NCBI RefSeq assembly: GCF_018336935.1
Contig: NZ_CP068771.1
Span: forward strand, 4,402,001 to 4,466,000
Length of the DNA: 64,000 nt
Direction: 5' to 3'
Source: Serratia plymuthica
Lineage (GTDB): Bacteria; Pseudomonadota; Gammaproteobacteria; Enterobacterales; Enterobacteriaceae
Both the position numbers and the translations under genes were made by a program. Shown in pieces: positions 18,892 to 27,298 of the stretch. The first letter of the stretch is position 1. Every line of letters begins with the position of its first letter. The notes under the pieces are model-generated. The model did not search any database, was not told the origin of the DNA, and was given only the letters and a program-made list of their open reading frames with translations.

Positions 18892-20094
18892 ATGCAATCA
18901 TTTGACGTGGTCATCGCCGGCGGCGGTATGGTGGGGTTGGCGCTGGCCTGTGGCCTGCAAGGCAGCGGCCTGCGCGTTGCGGTGCTTGAACACCGGCAAC
19001 CGGAGATGGCACCGCCGCAGGAACAGCCGGCGCTGCGCGTATCCGCCATCAACGCCGCCAGTGAGCGCCTGCTGCAGCATATTGGCGTGTGGGACGAAAT
19101 CCTCGCCCTGCGTGCCAGCGCTTACAACGCGATGGAAGTGTGGGATCGCGACAGCTTCGGCAAAATCGCCTTTCGCGGCGATGAATGCGGCTTCAGTCAC
19201 CTCGGCCACATCATTGAGAATTCGGTGATCCAGCAGGCGCTGTGGAAGCGTGCGGAAAGCCTGAGCGATGTCACGCTGATCACCCCTGCGGCGCTAAAAC
19301 AGGTGGCCTGGGGCGAGAACGACGCCTTTATCACGCTTGAAGATGGCCGCATGCTGACCGCCCGGCTGGTGGTGGGTGCCGACGGCGCGCATTCCTGGCT
19401 GCGTCAGCACGCCGACATCCCGCTGACCTTCTGGGATTACCGCCATCATGCGCTGGTGGCCACCATCCGCACCGACGAGCCGCACCTGGCGACGGCGCGG
19501 CAGGTATTTTATGGCAATGGCATTCTGGCGTTTCTGCCGTTCAGCGATCCGCATCTGTGCTCGATCGTGTGGTCGGTAACGCCGGAAGAAGCGGAGCGCC
19601 TGAAGCAGCTGGAGCCGGAGCAGTTTAATCGCGAGCTGGCGATGACGTTCGATCTGCGCCTCGGCGCTTGCCGGCTTGAGAGTGAACGCCAGACCTTCCC
19701 GTTGACCGGGCGTTACGCGCGCAGCTTTGCCGCGCACCGGCTGGCGTTAGTGGGGGATGCGGCGCATACCGTGCATCCGTTGGCCGGCCAGGGGGTGAAC
19801 CTGGGCTTTATGGACGCCGCCGAGCTGATTGCCGAGCTGCGCCGCCTGCAACGCCAGGGCAAGGACATTGGCCAACACTTGTATCTGCGCCGTTATGAGC
19901 GCCGTCGCAAACACGGCGCGGCCGTGATGCTGGCGAGTATGCAAGGGTTCCGTGAGCTGTTCGACGGTAATCATCCGGCGAAGAAACTGCTGCGTGATGT
20001 CGGTCTGCGTCTGGCCGACAGCTTGCCGGGCGTGAAGCCAAAACTGGTACGCCAGGCAATGGGCCTGAACGATTTGCCGGAGTGGCTGGCTTAA
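18892..20094 (+). CDS. ubiI: FAD-dependent 2-octaprenylphenol hydroxylase UbiI (VisC)
   Basis: 400 residues from the ATG at 18892 (MQSFDVVIAGGGMVGLALACGL), equal to E. coli UbiI. DG motif VVGADGAHSWLRQ and GDAAHTVHPLAGQGVNLGFMD are in place. It hydroxylates carbon 5 of the ubiquinone ring. Paralogous to ubiH immediately upstream. In E. coli the next gene is gcvT; here a four-gene minus-strand operon intervenes. Confidence 0.95.
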   Translation: MQSFDVVIAGGGMVGLALACGLQGSGLRVAVLEHRQPEMAPPQEQPALRVSAINAASERLLQHIGVWDEILALRASAYNAMEVWDRDSFGKIAFRGDECGFSHLGHIIENSVIQQALWKRAESLSDVTLITPAALKQVAWGENDAFITLEDGRMLTARLVVGADGAHSWLRQHADIPLTFWDYRHHALVATIRTDEPHLATARQVFYGNGILAFLPFSDPHLCSIVWSVTPEEAERLKQLEPEQFNRELAMTFDLRLGACRLESERQTFPLTGRYARSFAAHRLALVGDAAHTVHPLAGQGVNLGFMDAAELIAELRRLQRQGKDIGQHLYLRRYERRRKHGAAVMLASMQGFRELFDGNHPAKKLLRDVGLRLADSLPGVKPKLVRQAMGLNDLPEWLA

Positions 20095-20172
20095 GGCTGG
20101 AAACCCAGGATGAAGCCTCGCCCGGACTTGTCGCAGGGGCGCTGCATGCCCGGCGCCCACCATGAAACAAAA

Positions 20173-20192
20173 AAGGCTCCTTGCGGAGCCTT
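20173..20192. terminator. Terminator shared by ubiI and the inserted operon
   Basis: AAGGCTCC, loop TTGC, GGAGCCTT with an A-run on the left. It lies between the convergent ubiI and the last gene of the inserted operon. Confidence 0.75.
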
Positions 20193-20218
20193 ATCAGCAT
20201 GGAATGAACCCAGGGGCG

Positions 20219-21433
20219 CTACTCTGCGGCGATCGGTCGCCGTTGCAGGGCCTGCGTCATGCCGTAAAGCGCATAGCACAACAGCTCCAGTATAATCAGC
20301 GCGGAAAAAATCGACAGCGACAGCATGACGCCATAATTGGGGATTTCGACGGCGTAAAATACGGCTAAAGGGGCCAGCATCGCCACCAGAATGCTGGCAT
20401 TGATGATCCTCAGCCGATTGTCGTTCATCAGGTTGGCGCGAATATAACCCCGTAAAATCCACAACATCGACACGCCGACGATGGCGATGAAAAACTCCGC
20501 ATTCATGTAAATCGTTCTGCTCCCGGCCGGCAACAGGTCAAATCGATCAAGAATAAGGCACAACGCGACGAACAATATGGGGGCCGCCAGACACAGCAGC
20601 GCCAGGAAGCCGAACTGCTGTTTTTTCTGCGGCTGATGCCCCAATATTTTTAAGAGGATGCTCTCGATATCCAACACCGCGCCGATGGAAATGCAGATCA
20701 GGCCAAAGGTTAACGGCCAGTATTGCAGCACTTCACTGCCGCCGATAACCCGGCTCAGACAGATGACGACAATGATGTTGCTCATGAGCGATGAGGCGGT
20801 CATCAGAAAGGCCGAGAAGTAGGGCGCGATGATTTGCCGATAGTCCCTGCCGCCCCCGTCGTGTAGCCGAATGCCCTGACGCAGGACCAACAGCAACAGC
20901 AAAATGGCCTCCGTATAGGCACCTGCCACAAGCGCCAGGATCGCCGCCATATCCACAGGTACTTGAAATCGGGTCAGCGCATAACAACCGAGCACCGAAA
21001 CCAGCACGCGTACGAATGAGGCGCGGCTCATCAGGGCGGTTTTCCCCTCCAGGATGCAGCATCCCTGCAGATAACGTCGGACGCCTACGGCCAGCAGAGA
21101 AAGAGAAAACACATGGGTAATAAAGGCGATATGCGGGCTGATATGTTGCCTGAAACCCCAAACGCCCAGATTGAATATCAAAAAGACCGCGGCGGCGAGC
21201 AGTGCGGAAAACATCAGCGTCTCCGCACTCTTTTTCATTTTGATGACCACCGCGCACAGAGGGAAAACAAACGCATTGGCAAACATGAACGTACTCAGGG
21301 CAATGGCGTAATCGCCGGATGCCTTGAGACTGTAGGCTGAAAGAATGAGCGAGATAATGGGGAGTTCCAGATTCAGCAGACTGATGCTGATCGCACTGGG
21401 AAACCATAACCGCAACATGCCGGCGGTATTCAT
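20219..21433 (-). CDS. MOP-superfamily (MATE/Wzx-like) exporter of the inserted operon
   Basis: 404 residues, almost entirely hydrophobic, with about 12 membrane segments. After the first helix pair comes RRYLQGCCILEGKT near residues 118-131, reminiscent of the short 'R..LQG....' loop motif of MATE and polysaccharide flippases. I cannot assign a closer family or substrate. Its ATG overlaps the ATP-grasp gene stop by 4 bp (ATGA). As the last gene of a dehydrogenase-aminomutase-ligase operon, its likely job is to export the finished metabolite, and so perhaps to give self-protection. Confidence 0.7.
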   Translation of the reverse strand: MNTAGMLRLWFPSAISISLLNLELPIISLILSAYSLKASGDYAIALSTFMFANAFVFPLCAVVIKMKKSAETLMFSALLAAAVFLIFNLGVWGFRQHISPHIAFITHVFSLSLLAVGVRRYLQGCCILEGKTALMSRASFVRVLVSVLGCYALTRFQVPVDMAAILALVAGAYTEAILLLLLVLRQGIRLHDGGGRDYRQIIAPYFSAFLMTASSLMSNIIVVICLSRVIGGSEVLQYWPLTFGLICISIGAVLDIESILLKILGHQPQKKQQFGFLALLCLAAPILFVALCLILDRFDLLPAGSRTIYMNAEFFIAIVGVSMLWILRGYIRANLMNDNRLRIINASILVAMLAPLAVFYAVEIPNYGVMLSLSIFSALIILELLCYALYGMTQALQRRPIAAE

Positions 21434-22692
21434 GTATTCTCCCCGATATCTGCCGCCACGGCATCGTGATAAGGCAGGTAGTCATTAACCAGCCATTGGA
21501 AGTCCGCCGTTAAAGACGCCAGCGAGTCATTCCACAGCAGGATCCCGCCAATGCGGTCGCGTACGCTCTGCGGTCTGGTCAGCAGAGTGCCTTGCGGCAC
21601 CTCCCATGTCGTTTTATATGCGCTGCCGACGCTGATGTTTTTTTCTATATCGGCACGCGCGCCTTCCCGATGCGGATACCACACCCAGGCGGCGTAACCG
21701 CCAGGCCGCTCGCTCGCCTGTTCCAGCAGACCCATTTGCGCCAGAAAGTGCTGTTCTTCGATATTGCGGCCAGAGCACAGGGCATGCATTTGCGGGATCC
21801 AGCCGCCGGGCGCGCGGGCGGCGATTTCCAGAAACACGATACGGTCATCTTTGGTCAGGAAGGCTTCCATATGGGTCGCGCCGTCGGGCACGTAACCCAA
21901 CGCATCGAATACGCGGGAGTTATACGCTTCCAGGCGTGAATACAGCGGATCTTCTTTGTCCAGCGGTAAGCTGCCCACTGGCTTGCCGTCAATAAACTCG
22001 GCGTTGGGGTAGCTGTATTGGCAGATATAAATATCGGCGATCTCTCCTTGATAAACCAGGCTGTCGATATGGAACAGCGTTCCTTCAATAAATTGGTCCA
22101 ACTCATAGTTTTCAACGTCTTTATTGGCTTCACACCAGTGCCGCAGCGCCGGGCGGTCATGAATTTTGGCGATTCGTTCACTGCCGGCAGAATCAATTTG
22201 TTTGGCGAATATCGGGTAAGACAAGGACTGTTCAACTTGTTGAAGATAACGTTCAGGAGAGTCCTGATAGGACTGCGGAGAAAAAGGCGTTACCCGAGGG
22301 ATCTCTATATTGCCGGCAGCCATGACAGCTTTCATGCGCAGCTTGTTGATAAAGGGTTCCGTCTGCGCGAACGTTGCGCCCTGAATACCGAATATTTCCC
22401 GCAGGCGTGCTGCGTGCCCCAGAAAATATTCGTCGTTGGTGATGATTCTCACCTCCGCCATATTGGTGATATTGCGGCGGGTAAACAGATCGCGACAGGC
22501 TTGTTCCAGCTCTTCTGTGGTGAAGGGATCGCAGATTTGAATATCGTCGAAACAGGGTTTTTGATCAGCAGGCAAATTGCCCCAGCCCTGTTTCCCCGTC
22601 AGCAGGCAAACGGCGTATTCTTCCTTGTCGATCAGCTTATTCCAGTCAGCCCGGAAGGTGACAATGTTCTGCAATATGATAAATGTTTTCAT
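21430..22692 (-). CDS. ATP-grasp carboxylate-amine ligase (L-amino acid ligase/BacD-like)
   Basis: 420 residues. ATP-grasp landmarks in order: KLRMK (118-121), lid lysine in YPIFAKQIDSAG (K164), hinge-type ELDQFIEGTLFHIDSLV (197-213), and the metal/phosphate block FLTKDDRIVFLEIAARAPGG (278-297) with E289 and R293. The layout matches amino-acid/dipeptide ligases, which activate a carboxylate as acyl phosphate and condense it with an amine. Follows the radical SAM gene by 24 bp and overlaps the exporter gene. Predicted to join the product of the upstream enzymes to a second building block; partners unknown. Confidence 0.82.
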   Translation of the reverse strand: MKTFIILQNIVTFRADWNKLIDKEEYAVCLLTGKQGWGNLPADQKPCFDDIQICDPFTTEELEQACRDLFTRRNITNMAEVRIITNDEYFLGHAARLREIFGIQGATFAQTEPFINKLRMKAVMAAGNIEIPRVTPFSPQSYQDSPERYLQQVEQSLSYPIFAKQIDSAGSERIAKIHDRPALRHWCEANKDVENYELDQFIEGTLFHIDSLVYQGEIADIYICQYSYPNAEFIDGKPVGSLPLDKEDPLYSRLEAYNSRVFDALGYVPDGATHMEAFLTKDDRIVFLEIAARAPGGWIPQMHALCSGRNIEEQHFLAQMGLLEQASERPGGYAAWVWYPHREGARADIEKNISVGSAYKTTWEVPQGTLLTRPQSVRDRIGGILLWNDSLASLTADFQWLVNDYLPYHDAVAADIGENT

Positions 22693-22716
22693 GAGATAGC
22701 CTCTCTCCCGGTTGTT

Positions 22717-23718
22717 TTAGTTGGTAATGGGCGACCAGTCGGCCGTTCTGACCGTTTTGCCATAAAAGTCCGTAACGGTAGCGGTATCCGTTTGCCAGTG
22801 ATCGCTCGGCACCACCACTTTGCCGGAAGCGCTGGGGATATCGATAACGTGCTGGGGGAAGGCGAGGCCGGACAGTTCATTGCGCAGTTGCGTCATGATT
22901 GCCATCTCATCTTCGAGGCGCATGACAAAACGCCGGGTAGAGGTGACTTCCTGACCGTGATAGATGTAATACGGGCGAACGCCCAACTCGAATAAACGCA
23001 AAAACAGGGTTTTCAGCGTGTCCTTGTCGTCATTGATTGTTTTCAGGAAGACGGTTTGCGTCAGCAACACATAGCCCATCTTTTTGAAAGCCCGGATCAT
23101 TTCGATGACTTCAGGTTGCAGCTCATCCGGATGATCGATATGCAGGCTCAAATATACCGTCGGTTTGGCCTGCGCCAGCTCTTCCATCAGTTCCATACGT
23201 ACCTTGCCGGGATTTTGCAGCGGATAGCGGGTATGGATCCTGACCACTTTTACATGGTCGATCGCTTTCAGTCGATTAAACAGATATTGCAGACCTTTGG
23301 GGTTGGTCAGCGGATCGCCACCGCTGGCGATGACCTCGTAGATGCTTTTATCGTTGGCGATATAGTCAACGATATCATCAATTTGAGACATTTTTAACCG
23401 GCCTTCCACATCCAGGCCAACCCCCACGCGATCCTGCCGTTCGCAATACCGACAGTTGGCGGCGCAGGTATAAGAGAGCAAGACCAGTAATTGGCCATCA
23501 TATTTTTTCACCGTACCAAAAACGGGGGTGGATGTTTTCTCGTTCAGCAGGTCAACGTCAAGATTGGCCGGCAATGTTTCATATTCAGGATTGAACTCAT
23601 ACATCTCCTTTATTGCCTGGCTGGTTTTGCTGAGTTCTTTTAAATACGGCGTCAGCTTTTCTGAAAAACGCGTTTCTTCTTCAACCTGTTTAACGACAAT
23701 ATTTTGCTCGGCAGACAT
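22717..23718 (-). CDS. KamA-type radical SAM / PLP aminomutase homologue
   Basis: 333 residues. The radical SAM motif CxxxCxxC is C85-AAN-C89-RY-C92, followed by R94, which aligns with the substrate-carboxylate arginine of lysine 2,3-aminomutase. SGGDPL is at 132-137 and VRIHTRYPL at 159-167. The PLP lysine aligns with K300 in DIPSASGK. Of the two aspartates that bind the substrate's distal amine in lysine 2,3-aminomutase, one aligns with D293; the other falls on Q256 in YIYHGQEV. The protein therefore looks like a true 2,3-aminomutase with altered substrate choice. It lacks the C-terminal extension of clostridial enzymes and is not the EpmB type by sequence. Confidence 0.85.
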   Translation of the reverse strand: MSAEQNIVVKQVEEETRFSEKLTPYLKELSKTSQAIKEMYEFNPEYETLPANLDVDLLNEKTSTPVFGTVKKYDGQLLVLLSYTCAANCRYCERQDRVGVGLDVEGRLKMSQIDDIVDYIANDKSIYEVIASGGDPLTNPKGLQYLFNRLKAIDHVKVVRIHTRYPLQNPGKVRMELMEELAQAKPTVYLSLHIDHPDELQPEVIEMIRAFKKMGYVLLTQTVFLKTINDDKDTLKTLFLRLFELGVRPYYIYHGQEVTSTRRFVMRLEDEMAIMTQLRNELSGLAFPQHVIDIPSASGKVVVPSDHWQTDTATVTDFYGKTVRTADWSPITN

Positions 23719-23742
23719 TGTTATTCTCCATGCTCTTATTGA

Positions 23743-24750
23743 TCACGAGGGTTGTGAAATACCGTTTCCGTTCACGCAGTTGCGTACATTAGCCCCGGCC
23801 ATGATGCCCAAAAGCAACTCGGCCGATTTGGTTCTCATTTCCAGGAATGACTCTTCAGTGTAAAAAGCTGAGTGTGCGGTAAGAATAACGTTATCCAGAG
23901 TTCTGAAACCTGCGGGGATATTGGGTTCATTCTCCAGGACGTCCAGCCCGGCCGCCGCCACCTTGCCGGTATTGAGCGCTGCCAACAAAGCCTGTGAATC
24001 CACAATGCCCCCGCGTGCCGTATTGACCAGCAATACGCCTTCTTTCATTTGCTGAAACTGCGGTTCGGAAAGGAGATGGTGGGAAGTGCGGTTTAGGGAA
24101 GCGTTGACAGACACGATATCCGACGAAGCGAGCAGTTCCTCAAGGGATTCGCAGCGCGTGACGCCATGCGTTTTATCAATCCCACTGGCGACATAGGGGT
24201 CGTAAAAGCGGATTTTCAGACCAAAGGCCGCCGCTCTTTTTGCCACGGCGCCGCCGATGCGGCCAAAACCGATGATCCCCAGCGTTTTATCACGCAAGCG
24301 GTACAACTTTTTGACGCTGGCCCAGTCCCAACCACCTTGTCTGACATGCAAATTGATGTCGTTGAGTTTGCGGGCTACGCCGAGCATCAGCGCCAAAGTG
24401 TGATCGGCCACTTCTTCCGTGCCGTAGTCGGGAATATTGTACACGGCGATGTCGAGCTGCCTGGCGGCGTCAATATCCACATTATCGTAACCGACGGCGG
24501 CTTTAACGATAGTGCGGCAGCGGCTTAAATTGCGTAAAAAAGTCTGATTGAACTGGATGGACGGGATGCATGCCCAGATGATCATAAACTCTATCTCGGG
24601 CAGGATTTCGGCGGGGATTTCATTGATATTGCTGATATGTGCCAAGTGAACATCATGCCCGGCCAGTATTTCTCGTTCAATATCTGGTTGGGGAAAATGT
24701 TTTTCCGTTGTCGAATCAATGATTAAAACCTTGGTACGTTTGGGTTCCAT
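23743..24750 (-). CDS. NAD-dependent D-isomer-specific 2-hydroxyacid dehydrogenase
   Basis: 335 residues. Nucleotide fold GIIGFGRIGGAVAKRA with GxGxxG at 161-166 and D184 after the second strand (NAD preference). The catalytic triad is visible: R246 in NTARGGIVD, E275 in VLENEP, H293 in LTAHSAF. It resembles the C-terminal-binding-protein/phosphoglycerate dehydrogenase branch but has no ACT domain. As first gene of the operon, 24 bp before the aminomutase gene, it likely supplies or consumes an alpha-keto/alpha-hydroxy acid for the pathway. GAGGTGG precedes the ATG at a good distance. Confidence 0.85.
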   Translation of the reverse strand: MEPKRTKVLIIDSTTEKHFPQPDIEREILAGHDVHLAHISNINEIPAEILPEIEFMIIWACIPSIQFNQTFLRNLSRCRTIVKAAVGYDNVDIDAARQLDIAVYNIPDYGTEEVADHTLALMLGVARKLNDINLHVRQGGWDWASVKKLYRLRDKTLGIIGFGRIGGAVAKRAAAFGLKIRFYDPYVASGIDKTHGVTRCESLEELLASSDIVSVNASLNRTSHHLLSEPQFQQMKEGVLLVNTARGGIVDSQALLAALNTGKVAAAGLDVLENEPNIPAGFRTLDNVILTAHSAFYTEESFLEMRTKSAELLLGIMAGANVRNCVNGNGISQPS

Positions 24751-25624
24751 CTAACGCCCACCTCATAATTGTTAAGATAACATTAACATTACAAACTGAG
24801 CGTTAATTGAAGCATGGTTCCTTTTTTCTAACAAGTTGATGACTTTCAGATTAAAAAATCGATTATCATTAATTTATTGGTTTATAAACCCAATGGTTAT
24901 GGTTTTGTTAATCTAAAAATCAGGAAATGGGTAAGAGATGGAAATATTAATCTTCTGAAAAAATATGATAAACGTGAAAAATATTTACCCTTTACCTAAA
25001 CCAGTAAACGAAACTTTTGCTCTCAGTGGGAGAACGAACGCTCCCCATCAGCCCGATGTGAAGCCACTGCGGTTTTTTGAGGGGCTGGGGCGGTGCGCAT
25101 TTTATCGTCATCAGGAAACTCACGTGGCCTAAGTGAACGACAAGTTTCGGGCTGCTCAAACCTGAGATCGCCCATAGCTTTTCCTTATATTACCCTTCAT
25201 TTGAAATAATCTAATTTCAGTCGGTTTTTCGCATTATTTTTTCTAATTCAATGGTCGATTATCAAAAATCGAAATTCCGCGTCAGGCCGTTGGTTTGTTA
25301 TATAAGTTCGGATTTTTGGTGCTTCAATTGTTGGTTTTGTGCCTTAAAGCGCATTTTTCCAGTTAAAAACTCTGCACACTAGCCCGGCTTTTCACTGGCG
25401 ACGGACACCGCCAAACCTATTTTAACTTATGGTTAATGGGGGCGTTCGGTGATAACGTCAGAACAAAGGTATCGTTTGCGTCACGACGGTCAGCCGCAGT
25501 TTCCGTACGTTTCGGCGCAGCGTTTCTGTTGGGCAGTCAGTGCGCCACGCAACCCGGCCCGCGAGCCATACCGTATTGCGTGGCAGCACCCTAACTTCAG
25601 CTATTGAGTGGAATGAGGGAAAAG
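24751..25624. promoter_or_regulatory. Divergent control region between the inserted operon and gcvT
   Basis: 874 bp without a gene. The left part (to about 25020) is very AT-rich and should hold the promoter of the inserted operon. At 25024-25069 there are nested inverted repeats (CAGTGG...CCACTG around GGGAG...CTCCC) followed by a T6 run, like a terminator or leader hairpin. The right part should be the gcvT control region: CTAAT, the core of GcvA sites in E. coli, occurs at 25211-25215 and 25243-25247, and CGTTTGCGT near 25473-25481 resembles a PurR half-site. These assignments are tentative. Confidence 0.4.
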
Positions 25625-26722
25625 ATGGCAAAGCAAACCCCACTGTACGACCAGCACGTGGCGTGCGGTGCGCGCATGGTAGATTTTCATGGCTGGATGA
25701 TGCCGCTGCATTACGGATCCCAGATCGATGAGCACCACGCCGTGCGTCAGGATGCCGGCATGTTCGACGTCTCCCATATGACCATTGTGGATCTGCACGG
25801 TGCCCGTACCCGCGAGTTCCTGCGTTATCTGCTGGCGAATGACGTCGCCAAACTCACTCAACCTGGCAAAGCGCTGTATACCGGCATGCTGAATGCGTCC
25901 GGTGGCGTGATCGACGATCTTATCGTTTATTTCCTTACTGAAGACTATTTCCGCCTGGTGGTGAACTCCGCCACGCGCGACAAAGACCTGGCCTGGATCG
26001 AAGAACACGCAGCACCTTATGGTATTGAACTGAAGGTACGTGACGATCTGGCGCTGATTGCGGTGCAGGGCCCACAGGCCAAAGAACGCGCCGCTACCCT
26101 GTTTACTCCGGAACAAAAAAGCGCGGTTGAAGGCATGAAGCCCTTCTTCGGCGTACAGGCCGGGGATCTGTTCATTGCCACCACCGGTTATACCGGCGAA
26201 GCGGGCTACGAAATCGCCCTGCCGAAAGAGCAGGCGGCGGATTTCTGGCAACAGCTGCTGGCTGCGGGCGTTAAACCGGCCGGTTTGGGCGCGCGCGACA
26301 CTCTGCGCCTGGAAGCGGGCATGAACCTGTATGGCCAGGAGATGGACGAAGGCGTTTCGCCGTTGGCGGCCAACATGGGCTGGACCATCGCCTGGCAGCC
26401 GGAAGATCGCCAGTTCATCGGCCGTGACGCGCTGGAACAGCAACGGGAACAGGGCACCGAACAACTGGTCGGCTTGATCATGACGGAAAAAGGCGTATTA
26501 CGTAATGAGCTGCCGGTGCGTTTCACCGACGCGGCAGGTCAGGCGCACGAAGGGGTGATCACCAGCGGCTCCTTCTCGCCGACCCTGGGCTTCAGCATTG
26601 CCCTGGCGCGCGTGCCCGCCGGTATCGGCGAGCAGGCTATCGTGCAAATCCGCAACCGCGAAATGCCGGTCAAGGTCACCAAGCCCGGCTTTGTCCGTGC
26701 CGGTAAGCCACTGACAAATTGA
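25625..26722 (+). CDS. gcvT: Glycine cleavage T-protein, aminomethyltransferase
   Basis: 365 residues from [21 protein letters not shown], one longer than E. coli GcvT. Family blocks include [15 protein letters not shown], the [13 protein letters not shown] folate-site region and the [27 protein letters not shown] segment. It takes the aminomethyl group from lipoyl-GcvH, releases ammonia and makes 5,10-methylene-THF. First gene of gcvTHP. Confidence 0.97.
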   Translation: MAKQTPLYDQHVACGARMVDFHGWMMPLHYGSQIDEHHAVRQDAGMFDVSHMTIVDLHGARTREFLRYLLANDVAKLTQPGKALYTGMLNASGGVIDDLIVYFLTEDYFRLVVNSATRDKDLAWIEEHAAPYGIELKVRDDLALIAVQGPQAKERAATLFTPEQKSAVEGMKPFFGVQAGDLFIATTGYTGEAGYEIALPKEQAADFWQQLLAAGVKPAGLGARDTLRLEAGMNLYGQEMDEGVSPLAANMGWTIAWQPEDRQFIGRDALEQQREQGTEQLVGLIMTEKGVLRNELPVRFTDAAGQAHEGVITSGSFSPTLGFSIALARVPAGIGEQAIVQIRNREMPVKVTKPGFVRAGKPLTN

Positions 26723-26819
26723 TTTTTTATTGGTTATTCCCAATGGATTTCGCACGCAGCCAACAACGCCGCGGTGTGAAAGACGCAGGGAAATTATTTC
26801 TTCGAAGGAGTAGCTGGCT

Positions 26820-27206
26820 ATGAGCAATGTGCCAACAGAATTGAAATACGCATCCTCCCACGAGTGGGTTCGTTCAGAAGGTAACGGCGTTTACACCGTA
26901 GGCATCACCGAACACGCGCAGGAACTGCTGGGCGATATGGTGTTTGTCGATCTGCCGGAAGTGGGCCGCAACGTCGCCGCCGGTGAAGATTGCGCCGTGG
27001 CGGAATCCGTCAAGGCGGCGTCGGACATTTACGCGCCAATCAGCGGCGAAATCGTGGCGGTGAACGGCGAGCTGGAAAGCGCCCCGGAACTGGTGAACAG
27101 CGAGCCCTACGGTGACGGCTTCCTGTTCCAGATTAAAGCTTCAGACGAAGGCGAGCTGGCAAACCTGCTGGACGCTGCAGCTTATCAGGCCTCGATCGAC
27201 GAGTAA
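26820..27206 (+). CDS. gcvH: Glycine cleavage H-protein
   Basis: 128 residues. The lipoyl-accepting lysine is K65 in the [13 protein letters not shown] turn. It shuttles the aminomethyl group between GcvP and GcvT. AAGGAG precedes the ATG. The 97-bp gap to gcvT and the hairpin after it suggest adjusted expression within the operon. Confidence 0.97.
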   Translation: MSNVPTELKYASSHEWVRSEGNGVYTVGITEHAQELLGDMVFVDLPEVGRNVAAGEDCAVAESVKAASDIYAPISGEIVAVNGELESAPELVNSEPYGDGFLFQIKASDEGELANLLDAAAYQASIDE

Positions 27207-27215
27207 TAGTGGCCA

Positions 27216-27244
27216 CGCCCCAGGCCTTTCGGCCGGGGCGTTTT
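27216..27244 (+). terminator. Intra-operon hairpin between gcvH and gcvP
   Basis: CGCCCC-A-GGCC-TTTC-GGCC-GGGGCG followed by TTTTAG, 10 bp after the gcvH stop. It has the form of an intrinsic terminator inside the operon, so it may set a lower gcvP level or stabilise the gcvTH transcript. Confidence 0.65.
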
Positions 27245-27298
27245 AGTTACCGCTCAAGCTATATCCCGTATCACGCAAGCATTCAGGAATTTGTAGCA

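Noticed and set aside
22717..23718. EpmB (EF-P beta-lysine pathway enzyme)
   Set aside because: Similar length, but sequence around the cysteine motif and the substrate pocket differs, no epmA or efp nearby, and the operon context is biosynthetic.
25021..25100. Possible glycine riboswitch upstream of gcvT
   Set aside because: There are hairpins and a T-run, but I cannot find the conserved aptamer core of the glycine class, and enterobacterial gcvT is known to be protein-regulated.
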